Shown here: in pieces, positions 16,901 through 26,849 of the stretch
Layout of the letters: the number at the start of each line of letters is the position of its first letter
Numbering within the stretch: the first letter of the stretch is position 1
NCBI GenBank assembly: GCA_008931825.1
Contig: QXVZ01000874.1
Span: 1 to 26,849 of the forward strand
Origin: Phallusia fumigata
Taxonomy: Eukaryota; Chordata; Ascidiacea; Phlebobranchia; Ascidiidae
DNA length: 26,849 nucleotides
Direction of reading: 5' to 3'
Made by a program: the position numbers and the translations under genes
The notes under the pieces: generated by a model
Told to the model about the DNA's origin: nothing
Seen by the model: the letters and a program-made list of their open reading frames with translations, nothing else
Databases searched by the model: none

Positions 16901-19900
16901 ATGTCAAACATGGGGTTGGATGAGTATCAGACATCCCAAGCCGTACAAATGAATTCAGGTAAGTTTACAAAAAATTTTTATGCGGCATGGAATATATGGC
17001 TGAACATTAGGCACCCCAGCGACAACAGTTTGATAAAGGCGTTAAAATTACAGTTTAAAATTGTGTTTCAATCCTACAGTTTTATATTATCGTGTTATTT
17101 TTGATTTGCAAAGTTTTCTAACAATGTTATATTTGTGTCATACCCATTATTTCGGTGTATTGCAAGATGGGGGAGGGTATCCCCCACAAGCCCTGGGTCA
17201 CTGTGACCCAATGCAGCCCCAACACCCCCAAGCTAGTGGAGGAACTTCAGGATCCATGTTGAACGTACAGCGTCCCCCGGGGTACTTTCCCTACAGTGGA
17301 ACTGTCACCATGATAGATACCGAGGGCAAAGAAATGTTGCTCGCTGATAACAAGAACCCCTTTCAGTATTTCTACAATCTTGGTCTTGAGGTTAGTACAA
17401 GGGTCTACAACCTTTTAAACGCAGTAAATTATGTCAAAGTCGTAACGGCGTCGGGTGCCGCGTTGATGACGTCACATCTTAATGTTTCTGTGTTTGGTAA
17501 GCTAATCGTTGCAATCTGTATAAGGCTGGTTTACATGTACACTATGTGGCTCGTTGCTGCAGTTGCACTGTACCTAACGATAAAGTGACAAAGAGGTCGC
17601 TCAATTAGGCTAAAAAAATGTTATAGAATTTTAATTCGTAAATCACTTGGCGTGTCTGAATCACCACAGATAAGCGGAGCCATTTGCATTCCGAACAAAA
17701 GATAGAAACGTTTGCTCCACGTATAGTTTCGTGTTGCGATGATAGCAGTACACCAGCCCCACAAATTCCGATTTCTTTGGTTCGAATTCCACCGCCGGAA
17801 AGATTTTTTCCCACCATAATCCAAAGTGGTTAAGCAGGGTTCACACCAGATGCGATTGGCGGTGACGTTTGGCGATGCATAGCGGTTGCGGTTGTGCGCG
17901 GATTTTCAGCAAGAGGCTTGAAGCGGCAGGGCAGTGCGGTTGCGGCAACGTCGTGGAAAATCATTTTTATTGGCAAGAAAACTAAGTCAATGTGCTTGCC
18001 AATTAGAGTGTTTCTACGTCGATAAATCGTTGATAGGGAATTTAAGTTAGTACCACATTGACACAAAGCACAAATTTGACACAAATGTATTGTAACAAGA
18101 CAATTTGCACAAATGCCATGAATATTTCATTATCTCACTTTTCTAAATTTCTGTTGAACATTCAAGAAATCTACAAACAAAACTCTTTACAACTACCAGA
18201 AATTAATCACAACAAGCCGAATGCCACACAAAAACAAGTTCTCCACCCAACAAGCACTGCGGCTGACGGAAAAGTTAAATCAGATTTAACTCTGCCTTTA
18301 GCCGCTTCAACCGAGAATATCACGCCATCGCCACATGACGCCTGCTGGTGTGAATGCCCGCGAGATCAAAAACCGCACCGTTAACCGCGTCTGGTGGGAA
18401 TCCCCCTTTAACGCGACTGCCGCTCGCAAGGTTGTGGGTTCTAATCCTGTAAATCCTGACCTTTTTATGTTTCCCTGAGCTTAAACTTAGGGTGTTGAGT
18501 TGATAAGGATGAGTCAAAGCAATTCAAGTCAGACTCTGCCAGTCAATAATAAAGCTAAAAGAAGCAAGCAATGACGCGGTGTCTTTTCGGTTCTACGCAT
18601 TCTGTTTTAATGCTTGCCAAGAAAACTTCAACCATTTCAAAAAACATACTGAAAAAGCAGTGTATTGATTATAAATGTAGCTGCCAACTTGTTAATAGTG
18701 AATACAACGTACTGCAAACGTTTTAACAAGTGATGATGACAACAGCAATTGTCGAAACGTTTGCAGTACAATGTATTCATCATATACAAGTTCTCTGGCA
18801 GTTCTATTTTTAATCAAGCTACTCTTAAAGTCCATATCTTGTGTTTAAAAGCACATTGATTTTGCAATGCTATTAAATGTTCTTGCTTTTTAGTACTACC
18901 GACAGCTTAGTGGCACAGGTCAACGAAGCGGACCCATTGTGATGGGCAACCCTGCTGTTCCTCATTATCATAACGTGGTCCCATCTTCTCCTGTCGTTCA
19001 ATCGCAACCTGTGGGTTACATGCATCCTGGAAATAATCCAACCCAGTTTGCACCTTCACAAGTACAATCAGTAAGTGGTAAAGGCTCTTAAAATTTGCTA
19101 TACCGTATTTCACATAGGCTGTTACCATAGATTTTATAACCGGGATCGAAGGGGAGGAGAGGGACCACCAACCCCTCTCCAAAGTGACAAGCTTAATTTC
19201 CCAAAACTTTATTGCGATGTTTTACCAAAAATCCGTTGACGTGGTGAGGGGAAATATAAAATAAAGTGTGATCTATTTAACTATTCCTGATTTGGTGGTG
19301 GAAAGTGGTCACAAGTTTCGATGAATGATGTCAGGAGGCGAAATTGTTTAATCCCCAATACAAAACCTGTTGTCGTGAAATTAGTTAGATAACAAGGCCG
19401 AGTGGTTTTCAAACTTACCTAGTTACGTTTTTACAAACAAGATTTTAGGTTTAACGTTCTGCAACTTATGTTAAACTAGCAATAAATTTACGTCATAATG
19501 AAAATGACTTTAGTTGCTAAACATATACGCTCACTTGCACTAAAACAATATGCCGTCAACTTAAATTTGTTCAATAAGATTTTTAATACAGCTGTATGTT
19601 CTATTGAAAAGCATCATACGTCTGTTTAGAAGTAATAGCTGTCTTTGACGGTTGACCCCGTCACTAGTGTTGTTAAGTTACAGCGAAATCAAACTTAAAA
19701 CTTAACAATCATATCCCATTTATGCTTTTCTTTCGATAAAACTCATTTTCTAACACTTTAATGTTAAACCCCTAAAACTTTCCATCGTAACCAAGGCAAC
19801 GCTGTCGCAGCATCCTGGTGGTTGCGTGGCAACCATTCCTCACTTCCATCCGCTCCTCATCCCACCGTCCTCCAACATCCCTGGAAATCACTACCAGTCA

Positions 19901-21203
19901 GGACGTCTGATCGTGCACGTGCCACCACCTCAGCACGCGCAACATGTGCAGCACACGCAGCCAGCTCAACAGCAACAACCGATGCAGATGTACTCGTCGC
20001 AACATCCACCATCTGTTACTGTACACAATGGTAGGTTGTTAAACAAATCATCATATTATGAGCAGCAGAATAAGACCATGGGTCGGCAGCTTTTTGAACC
20101 CTGCGTGCCAGTTCGTTTGAACAAAGGTTGTCTAAGTCCTAATGGCTTCGCGTGCCATGTTTATGGCGACACTGCTTTATGCACTTTATGACGCCTGACT
20201 TGGCTCAAACAATGTATTAAACTATGTAAATCACTTGATGTGCCAATAATATTCGCCTCGCCAAAGCTGACTGAAGTTGCCGACCTTGACAATTTTGTTT
20301 GGTCTAGATCTGCACAACAGGTCATAGTTAATAATTTATTCGTTAAGGGTTCCCTTCTAAAGCGATACATTGTTTTTATTCTATTTTTTTTTTTCTATTC
20401 AACTGGTTTGTTCTTTGGCTAGAGAAAATCATTTAAACTTTTTCACACATGATGTGTAGATATATAAAGTTGTGCACTGTAACTTTTGGACCCCTGTTTA
20501 GCCATCAGCTAACCTACAGGCCCCAAAACGTGGCTTTTTGTTGGATTTACCTATTTTTCAACTTTTTATCCCTAAATGTAATCGAATTTTTGTTTATAGT
20601 TTTTTCTGTCAAAAATACTGACCCAAATGTTTTGACGTTAAGAACTTAAATATCTGGTTCACCAAACGTTTTAGGCGATAAGTTCAGTAGATAAATTCAA
20701 TAAGAAACGGCGATTTCGGAATTGAGCCCTTAGAGAACGTGGCTTCCAATTGCGTGGGAAAAGTTTTATGATATTAGCGAGAAACGTTTTTAAATTTGTG
20801 CAAAACTGTCAGATGCTTTTTCTTACCCTATCGCGAAGTTTGATTTAGTTTTCATCGAAAAACGCTTTCAGATGATTTGCGTTCCAATGACAATCTGGAA
20901 ACATGCGTGACAGAGGGCGGTGCAGTTACCCAACAGCGCACCCACGAACCCCCAAACCAGCAATCGTCTTTGTCGGCCGCCCCACCTCCCGCAACCATTA
21001 CGTCACCGATGGTAGCCCAGGCCCCCGTTTACCCCCATTCACCCACCTACGTACCCCACTACCAACCCTACCCAGCACCACCCCCCTACAACCAAACTTT
21101 GACTTTGTATGAACCGACCCCAGGGGTAGGAGTGCAGCCCCAACATTACCCCCCTAACCAGTCGGTCCATGTACAAAATTCACGAAATCACTTTCAAGTT
21201 TAA
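10977..21203 (+). CDS. OTUD4: OTU-domain deubiquitinase, OTUD4/ALG13 type
   Basis: Predicted ubiquitin-cleaving cysteine protease. Exons: 10977-11117, 11264-11347, 12483-12580, 12644-12798, 12861-13065, 13713-13837, 14026-14110, 14171-14298, 14412-14526, 14688-14779, 15017-15051, 15093-15129, 15463-15520, 15596-15632, 15709-15843, 16121-16252, 16739-16958, 17167-17390, 18894-19070, 19811-20030, 20872-21203, about 944 aa. The OTU domain spans residues 20-160, with PKDGSC (Cys39, Asp36) and HYD (His142) forming the catalytic set. A Tudor-like module follows (LIGDRCLV, PITVFIEALGG). Then come an Arg/Ser-rich patch, a conserved FQYFYNLGLEYYRQL, and a Pro/Gln/Tyr-rich tail. It fits both OTUD4 and the C-terminal part of long ALG13. 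No glycosyltransferase domain precedes it, so OTUD4 is the better name. Exons 11-12 imply a 41-base intron and are uncertain. The 19811 exon could start at 19796. Exon 3 and part of exon 4 are duplicated (11728-12215). Confidence 0.9.
11728..12215 (+). repeat. Duplicated block, copy A (OTU gene exons 3-4)
   Basis: Near-identical to 12217-12727. It contains a full second version of exon 3 (11972-12069) and the first 84 bases of exon 4 (12132-12215), then breaks inside exon 4 at the single n at 12216. Exon 3 of this copy encodes HKMANPKES where copy B encodes HKMSNPKES. It cannot be spliced together with copy B in frame as a sensible OTU domain, because the same segment would occur twice. It is read as an allelic copy left in the assembly. 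Confidence 0.82.
12217..12727 (+). repeat. Duplicated block, copy B (OTU gene exons 3-4)
   Basis: Second copy of 11728-12215, starting immediately after the n at 12216 and continuing without a break through exon 4 to the catalytic His. Relative to copy A it has an insertion of about 20 bases near 12400-12422, small differences in the pyrimidine tract before exon 4, and several substitutions. Its exons are used in the gene model. Confidence 0.82.
13128..13526. mobile_element. Small inverted-repeat element in OTU gene intron 5
   Basis: GGCATCGATTT at 13128-13138 is matched by its exact reverse complement at 13516-13526. Further in, GGGTGGC-type sequence (about 13142-13150 and 13180-13187) is mirrored by GCCACCCC at 13441-13448. 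The left side also folds on itself (ATTTCCAG/CTGGAAAT and GTGGCAG/CTGCCAC, 13135-13175). No transposase is present. This is consistent with a MITE or a rearranged fold-back element; the family and true ends are not determined. Confidence 0.45.
15210..15412. repeat. Dispersed repeat with TAGCCCC motifs, copy 2
   Basis: Second copy of the family at 7465-7740, in the same orientation, inside an OTU gene intron and ending about 50 bases before the exon at 15463. It has a C-rich expansion (CCCCCATCCCCCCATCCCCCC) in place of the shorter CCCC tract of copy 1. Confidence 0.65.
17834..18407. mobile_element. MITE-like element flanked by TTAA
   Basis: The left end reads TTCACACCAGATGCG after GCAGGG. 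The right end, in reverse complement, reads TTCCCACCAGACGCG after AGGGGGA, and similarity continues inward (GGTGACG against GGTGCGG, then GTTT..GAT). A further inverted copy of CATTCACACCAG and TTGAAGCGGC occurs near 18300-18357. TTAA lies directly outside both ends (17830-17833, 18408-18411) and could be the target-site duplication. The ends are GC-rich in contrast to the flanking intron. No transposase is encoded. TTAA duplications are typical of piggyBac, but the ends look more like Harbinger-type MITEs, so I do not assign a family. Confidence 0.5.
18679..18805. mobile_element. Palindromic fold-back element
   Basis: A 15-bp perfect inverted repeat, GTACTGCAAACGTTT (18709-18723) and its complement (18755-18769), sits inside longer imperfect arms. 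These run from AGCTGCCAACTTGTTAATAGTG on the left to CATATACAAGTTCTCTGGCAGTT on the right. The whole unit is about 127 bases with a 31-base centre. It encodes nothing. A truncated relative lies at 2128-2220, showing it is a dispersed family. Confidence 0.6.
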
Positions 21204-23527
21204 TCAGTTACCAGTTGAGTATGAAAACGAATAATCAGCATTTAATCATTTTTTTAACAAGTTTTTATGTTTCTAATACCTGATTTGAAAGATTTTCTTT
21301 TTTTACTTTTAGTATTCGTGTATTTTTCATCATTCAGTTCTTTTATTTTCATATTTAAGTTCTTGCAATTTATGTTTTAAGACGCAATATTTTGGGCAGT
21401 TCAATATGTTAGTTTTGTTTCAAAGCCCGATGATCCATTCAGTTCTTAGAAGGCTTTTTATTTCTTATTCGGTTTTACATGTTTACACTTTCATGTTGAG
21501 AGTATTGTTCTATGTACTAAACCTGTTGCAGTGTTTTCTGTTTTAAAAAGTGTTACTATACGCCACTTCTACTTTTTCCTTTAGTAAATGACCATGAAAC
21601 CCATGTGTTTGCGCGTTTTGTGCCAAATCAAAATTTGTTTTTTACCAATGAAATCTGTTACTCTGCCCCACTTATATTCATTATGTCCCGCTTTAGCCTG
21701 TTAATGATTAGTACATGTTGACCGTCTTGCCGATGAATGAGCTATTTTGTATTGTCATCAAATTTTGTGGATGTTATTTAGGAAAATGATTTTGTTTCTT
21801 TTTTCAGGCATCGTCCTATGTATTTTTGTTGTTGACCATCAGTTCAAGTTGGATGCAAACGCCGCAAATACAAATAATTCTTCTTGATTGTAAAGTTTTT
21901 TAACTAGCTTGATAACAACCCGCTTTCAGGAGCTTTGCCAAAATATGTTTCGAAAACATATTCCTTCGAAAACACTGCACAGAAAGACCCGTGTTTACAA
22001 TTGTTGCTATTGGTAACTCACTGTTGTTGGAAAGAAAACGGTACCTGGTCTAAAAAAGACAATTGCGGACTCCGTGACTTTAGTCCGTAGTAACTTCTCG
22101 TAACAAAAAACATTTGGCTATGACGTGGTTCCAGAAAATCTCTTCACTGTTTAATACAGATGGCGGAAAGAGTAATTGTCCAAACCCACATCATGTCTAC
22201 TATCATTCATGAACCATCGACATATCTTATAGTACTTGCATTCGTATTTCCATCTAGTTTCCCAATACATACTACAGTTGTGACTAAGAGGTGAAGAATT
22301 TTTGCAACAAAAATAGCACATACAATAACATGTTATAACACCGTTGTTCGTAAAATGTTTCAGATTAAAAACGAAAAAGTTCGTTTTTAAAACGGTTTTT
22401 CATGGATTGGTGAGTTTTTGCCTACCAACGAATAACGTTGGACTATAGACTATATTCTGATCTGTTTGATACAGTGCGCACAACACTGGTTAATTTGTTT
22501 CGTTATTTTTAATCAAATCGTTCCACGTTGGCTGAAAATGGAAGTCCTGTTGAAAAAGAAAGTTAACCTTTTTATGTGTACTTTACAAGTCTCTACTTAA
22601 GTTACAAGTCTAGTTTATTAAATTTTAAATTCGAATTAACACCCGTAATTATGCAGCGATTAACGACGTAGCCGTTTAATACGTTGTGTTTTACCATGTA
22701 TTCGACAAACAAGATTTATTTGTAGAAAAAGATTCGGTTCAAATGCGATGACACCAGAAATCGGTTGTAAAAAATGGCTTTCAGCATCACAAGGGTAATC
22801 TTAACTGTAACTTAAGTTAAATAAAAGTTCAGCATCGATTCGAATTAATTGTTTTGAAAACCATGACTAGAACTAACGCCTATAAATTTGAAACATTTAA
22901 GTCAAGGTAAGGAGTGCGAAAAAATGTGCCCTTTTCTCGTGTGCTAAACATGTTCAAGATTTTGCTTTTTGTTTTTCTGTTTGTTTCGTCTAGATCCCGG
23001 AGTAGATCTGGACCAGTACTGTTGCACAAGTAGTTTATTCAGTGGTTTAAAGACTTTACAATTCCGTTGCAAAACAAACATATTACCAACAATTTAAATT
23101 TTTTTTGCGGTCCAAACTGTATGAAAAACTGATGAATTAATGCCTTCCTGGTTTTGGGTGTTGTTCTATTTATCAGAGGTAGCCTTAAATGTAAGTCCTG
23201 TTATAAAGGTATTGCTACAATTCTTGTATCTTAAAAATATGTTTGGTGCTTTCTCCGACACCTTGTGTTGTCCATGAGGTTTGAATGACCATTCTTGCAA
23301 TAAAAATATACATTTTCTGTTATGATTCCTAAAAATATACAATTGAAAGTACATTACCCCCTGTAGGCTATATCTGAAAGTGACCATGGCAAGCAGTTAC
23401 GTAGCCCAAGAGAAAAACACGCACTCCCGAACTTCGGTGTTTCATTGGTAACTTTCCGTTATTCAAAAAATCCCCGTCTGCTATGACGTAATTCCTCGTG
23501 ATTTCGATTCTAAAAGATTCCATTGCG

Positions 23528-23556
23528 CCAATAACAAACTCGAGAACAGTATATAA
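23528..23556 (+). promoter_or_regulatory. Possible core promoter of the copine gene
   Basis: A CCAAT box (23528-23532) is followed 17 bases later by TATATAA (23550-23556). Several ATTGG/CCAAT and TGACG motifs occur in the surrounding 300 bases. A 3' splice-like TTTTAG at 24538-24543, 51 bases before the copine ATG, would allow a leader exon transcribed from here or a trans-spliced leader. The assignment is speculative. Confidence 0.22.
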
Positions 23557-24034
23557 CGCAATACTGATCACTCTTTAAAGTTTAAACTGTCGCTGTGTTC
23601 AATTTCGCAACCCAGATAAGTTGTTAACATAACACCCACAAAAGTCACATCTATTTCAAAGCACAAGGTGTTGACAATTTGGTCATGTGACGACATTACG
23701 TGCATTCATTGGTGCATGACGAAAACAAAAACATTGAGCATGTGTATTTTGTTGAACGTCACGTAGTGTTAAGTTACGGCTTTGTTTTTCATCGTAGCAT
23801 ACGATTTGCATTGTTGGTCCTTCTTGAATGAAGTTCATTACTTATTGGTAGCATTTATATCACTTGTGCTGGTAACTTAGAAGTTGAGACAGTTTATTGT
23901 TAGTCACAGTCTTTTTTACGCCAAATTTTAATTTTACAAGAAAGCCTGTCGTTTTTTTGCACTAAAGCCCAGATTATGTTTAGCTTTATATTTACATTTT
24001 TAGCACGAAATTAGTAAAACTTCCAGGTTTAGTG

Positions 24035-24130
24035 TTTGTGTGTTGTGTTGCAACTTGCAATTGCAAATTCGTTTAAGGCCTTTAGATTTGTGTGTTGTGT
24101 TGCAATTGCAAGTTCGTTTGGGGCGTTATA
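24035..24130. repeat. Two-copy tandem repeat of about 50 bases
   Basis: A unit beginning TTTGTGTGTTGTGTTGCAA and ending TTCGTTTAAGGC or TTCGTTTGGGGC occurs twice in a row, the second copy lacking a few bases (CTTGCA) in the middle. It is a simple local duplication in non-coding DNA. Confidence 0.6.
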
Positions 24131-24594
24131 GTAGCTGATTGTTAAAAGTGGAAAGATGTGCATTATGGAAGCACTTTGTCTACAAAATATAAACAATACT
24201 TACAGTTAGGGCTCTAAAGATCTTCAGAGTGACATTTTATGGCGGATGTGCACTTTTTATTGACATTTTTTCTGTCTGCAAAAATAAGTCCCAGTAGAGC
24301 AATTCTAATTTTTGTTGTTGATATCTACGGTTTTTACCTGAAAAAAATTACCTTTTTAGTATTTTAAAATTCGCTGTGCTACAGTCCACTTGATGTAAGT
24401 TCAAAATTTCAACCCTAATAGATCAAAAGATAGTTTATTATTTGTTTGTTTTCTTGGGCATGCCATGGTTTGCTTCTATAACTCTATTTTTTTTAAATTT
24501 ATACCACAGTTGCAGCAGCTAATCATATGTCAATTTGTTTTAGGATTTTTAAGACCTTTACCTTATACTACATTTCAAAAGCAAGAAAAGCAAA

Positions 24595-26849
24595 ATGTCG
24601 GGGTATGGAACAAGTGCAACCTCAACTGCACCTCCAAGTTTTGGGATGGTACAACAAGGATTTAATTCACAACCTGTTATGACAATTGAGCTTACTGTGT
24701 CTTGCAGGTAAGCCAAACTTAATGACATCTTTAATTTTTTGTTGTTTGCTTTTTGTGTTCAAAATTGTTTTGTTTTGCTTGTTTCATAATTTTTGTTTAA
24801 CAACCTCTGTGCAATTTCTTTTTTTTTCAGTTTGATTAAACTATTAAAATTCCTCCAAATAAATTACAGGGGTAGTTTTAAAATCAACAAAGAAATGCAT
24901 GTACAAATGTAAATGCAGCTTAATATTCCAATTTGGATTTCAATAGTGTAGGTTTGGGACAACAACTCATGTCAATGTCTATATTTGGTAAATTTTGTTG
25001 CTTCTGTCTGGATATGATAATCACACCTTACATCTGTCTTGTTGCTAACACAACTCACGCTCTGGTGGTTGTGTGAGCAAACGTCGAACCACACCTGTGC
25101 TTGAGAGAGATGATTAAATTAATTTACTATTGGTCCTCTTTTGTGGTGCTCACTTGTTTACCACATACTTCATGTGGTTATAAACGGATTGACCACCAAA
25201 ACAATCCAAATGGTCAGGGCAATGGGTAGTGGGGTAGCACTGTAGTGTTTCTATGTTGCTATCAGATTCATCACTTAATGTTAGGGATGGCAATCAAATA
25301 TCGCAAATATTTTTGTTAGTTTTGTTGTGAGTTAAACAAAGTAGAAAGGTGAAGAAGTTTTTGATAATGTATGCAGCAGCTCCATTTAAACCGTTTTCTG
25401 CAACGACGCCTGCTTCCACAATGGAGTTAGCTGTTTATTGCAGGTGGATTTGTGTAAAGTCTATTTAGTAGTTTCCTCGAATTTGTATTGTCTTTAACTG
25501 TCAAATATGCCATCCGCTATTACTAAATTCCCACAACATTTTTCATTCGATATCTTTTAAGAATTCAGCAACCATTAAAAGAATTTTAAGGGATTTTTAA
25601 ATATTAAACTTTTTGCCTTAGTTGAGAAATATACCATTATACTCTTACTGTGCACTATCAAATATTTGTGAGGGTTTAATTTAAATGTAAAGTGTTAATT
25701 AATTCAAATTATGTTTTGTTTGTAGAAATCTTATTGATGCCGACATATTTTCCAAGTCAGATCCAAGTAAGCGAAGTTATGGTTTATAAATGTACTAAAA
25801 ACGCAAGTGTGCTATATTGAAAAATGACTGTAATGCAAAGTTTGTTCAACTTGCAGATGTTTATTCTACTTTTTGCATTGCATGCCACAAGATTTTACAG
25901 CATTAATTTTAAACCAAAGTCTCTGTAATAGTGTGCTTATAGGAGGGCCAAATTAAGTGCCAATAAAAATACAAGTTCAACTACAAAGAAGTCTGTTAAC
26001 ATTGGCCTCATAAAATGTTTATGACATATTGGTTACATGACATAACTTTATATGACATGTTCTTGTAACACCAGAATATTCAACCAAACGAACTTGTTTA
26101 CTTGGTAAATTAACTGTTATTTGCTTTTCAGTGGTGGTTATGTACACACAAGGGATCGGCAGTAAAGAATGGAGAGAGGTTTGTAAGAAAAATGATAAAG
26201 TAACATGGGAGCATAGATGTAAACAAAAAAATGATTTGCCTAGCGTTCACATTTTTGTGTATTATTGGTTTCTTCCTCCCTTTTGGTCAGGAAAGTCGCT
26301 TAACTTTAGTTGACCCACCGGTTTACTCACAGCCTCCAACAAAGAAGTAAACATTTAAAAAACAATATGTATTTAATTAAGCGAGTAACTTCAAAGTTTC
26401 ATGCTTTTTTACAGTTTGGAAGAACCGAAATTATATGGAACAACTTAAATCCAGATTTTGTGAAGAAATTTATGGTTGACTATTTCTTTGAAGAACGACA
26501 AGCCATGAGATTTGATGTGTAAGTGTGAAGTTCATTTTATGGTATCGTTAATCATTATAGCCTTTGTGCCAGACATGTAATACCAGGAACCCCTCTATAA
26601 ATACTTGTAAAAATATGTGCTTCATTGTGTCAGACATTGAACAAACAAGAATACTTGTAAAAGACATCTGAACAAACTTTCATTTTCCTTTTTAAAGTAG
26701 CGGTCATTTGTTTCAGGTACGATGTTGATTCAAAGAGTGCAAACCTTGCAAAACATGTAAGGTCAAGTTTTTTAGTCAAAATGGTTTTACTCTAACTCCA
26801 CATTCCAGTATGTTTTTTTTATTTTGCAGGACTTTTTGGGCCGAGCGTT
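24595..26849 (+). CDS. CPNE8: Copine, CPNE5/8/9 class (5' part, C2A domain)
   Basis: Copines are soluble proteins with two C2 domains and a von Willebrand A-like domain that bind phospholipid membranes in response to calcium. Exons seen: 24595-24707, 25726-25766, 26132-26178, 26415-26518, 26717-26756, 26830-26849. The gene continues beyond the window. The first 40 residues are a variable leader, then the C2A domain starts ([10 protein letters not shown]). IFSKSDP carries a C2 calcium-binding Asp; [18 protein letters not shown] and VDYFFEE follow; YDVDSKS and KHDFLG bring the second calcium loop. YTQG and KEWREFGRTE point to the CPNE5/8/9 branch rather than CPNE1/3, but the exact orthologue cannot be fixed from this fragment. 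All junctions are GT-AG and in frame. An apparent alternative first exon lies at 25367-25443. Confidence 0.92.
25367..25443 (+). CDS. CPNE8: Alternative first coding exon of the copine gene
   Basis: An ATG at 25367 opens 25 codons plus two bases, ending TGC AG before a GT at 25444. Its last residues (TMELAVYCR once joined) are the direct counterpart of the first exon's end ([10 protein letters not shown]). The phase is the same, so it splices in frame to the exon at 25726. It would give a copine with a different leader ([10 protein letters not shown]...) and a different first C2A strand. It is too short and open-ended to show as a long ORF. The donor GTGGAT is weaker than the GTAAGC of exon 1. 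It could also be an internal, mutually exclusive exon using the GCAG at 25373-25376 as acceptor. I infer duplication of the first coding exon. Confidence 0.6.

Larger units (their letters stand above)
21204..24594. other. 3' UTR and gene-free DNA before the copine gene
   Basis: No coding exon is supported over 3.4 kb on either strand. The first part should be the OTU gene 3' UTR. AATAAA occurs at 22820-22825 (about 1.6 kb after the stop) and at 23299-23304. The open frames of about 70 codons on the - strand at 23166-23571 show no recognisable protein. The stretch includes a short tandem duplication (24035-24130) and a possible core promoter near 23528. Confidence 0.5.

Noticed and set aside
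16725..16934. 69-codon frame on the - strand
   Set aside because: Antisense shadow of the OTU gene exon 16739-16958.
17605..18084. Overlapping - strand frames in the OTU gene intron
   Set aside because: They lie in an intron, partly within a MITE-like element, with no domain and no similarity I recognise.
25031..25160. Hairpin TTGCTAACACAAC/GTTGTGTGAGCAA with a downstream ACA in copine intron 1, as an H/ACA RNA
   Set aside because: The first stem is good, but the second hairpin is poor and the spacing does not fit; not enough to call an RNA.

Overview
This is nuclear DNA of an animal, most likely a tunicate of the genus Ciona. The reasons are an AT-rich but compact layout, genes split into many small exons with introns mostly of 100-800 bases, clearly metazoan proteins of chordate type (a KICSTOR subunit, an OTUD4/ALG13-type OTU protein, a copine of the CPNE5/8/9 class), and two places where two diverged versions of the same sequence sit side by side across a single n, as expected from a very heterozygous genome. 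The species is inferred, not proven. Every gene I can support lies on the + strand.

Layout: 1-1455 is upstream sequence of the first gene plus a duplicated copy of its first exons. 1456-6540 is the dyskerin gene (15 coding exons, 541 aa). Its introns carry two paralogous box C/D snoRNAs and a weaker H/ACA candidate. 6541-7882 is its 3' UTR plus a dispersed repeat. 7883-10497 is KICS2 (C12orf66), about 435 aa in 8 exons. 10977-21203 is a large OTU + Tudor-like gene of the OTUD4/ALG13 family, about 944 aa in about 21 exons, with a second duplicated block and several small inverted-repeat elements in its introns. 21204-24594 is 3' UTR and gene-free DNA. 24595-26849 is the 5' part of a copine gene (C2A domain), cut by the window end, with what looks like an alternative first exon.

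The genes do not form one pathway. Dyskerin and the snoRNAs in its introns belong to rRNA modification. KICS2 acts in nutrient signalling to mTORC1. The OTU protein is a predicted deubiquitinase with a low-complexity tail. The copine is a calcium-dependent membrane-binding protein.

Most interesting: the C/D snoRNA pair, whose guide matches the invariant AACGAGGAAUU of 18S rRNA (the site of yeast Gm1572, as I reckon it); the alternative first exon of the copine, which no long ORF reveals; paired CACGTG E-boxes and a uORF overlapping the dyskerin start codon; and four repeat or MITE-like families. Exon boundaries were read by hand from splice signals, frame and homology remembered from the families, so individual splice sites may be off.
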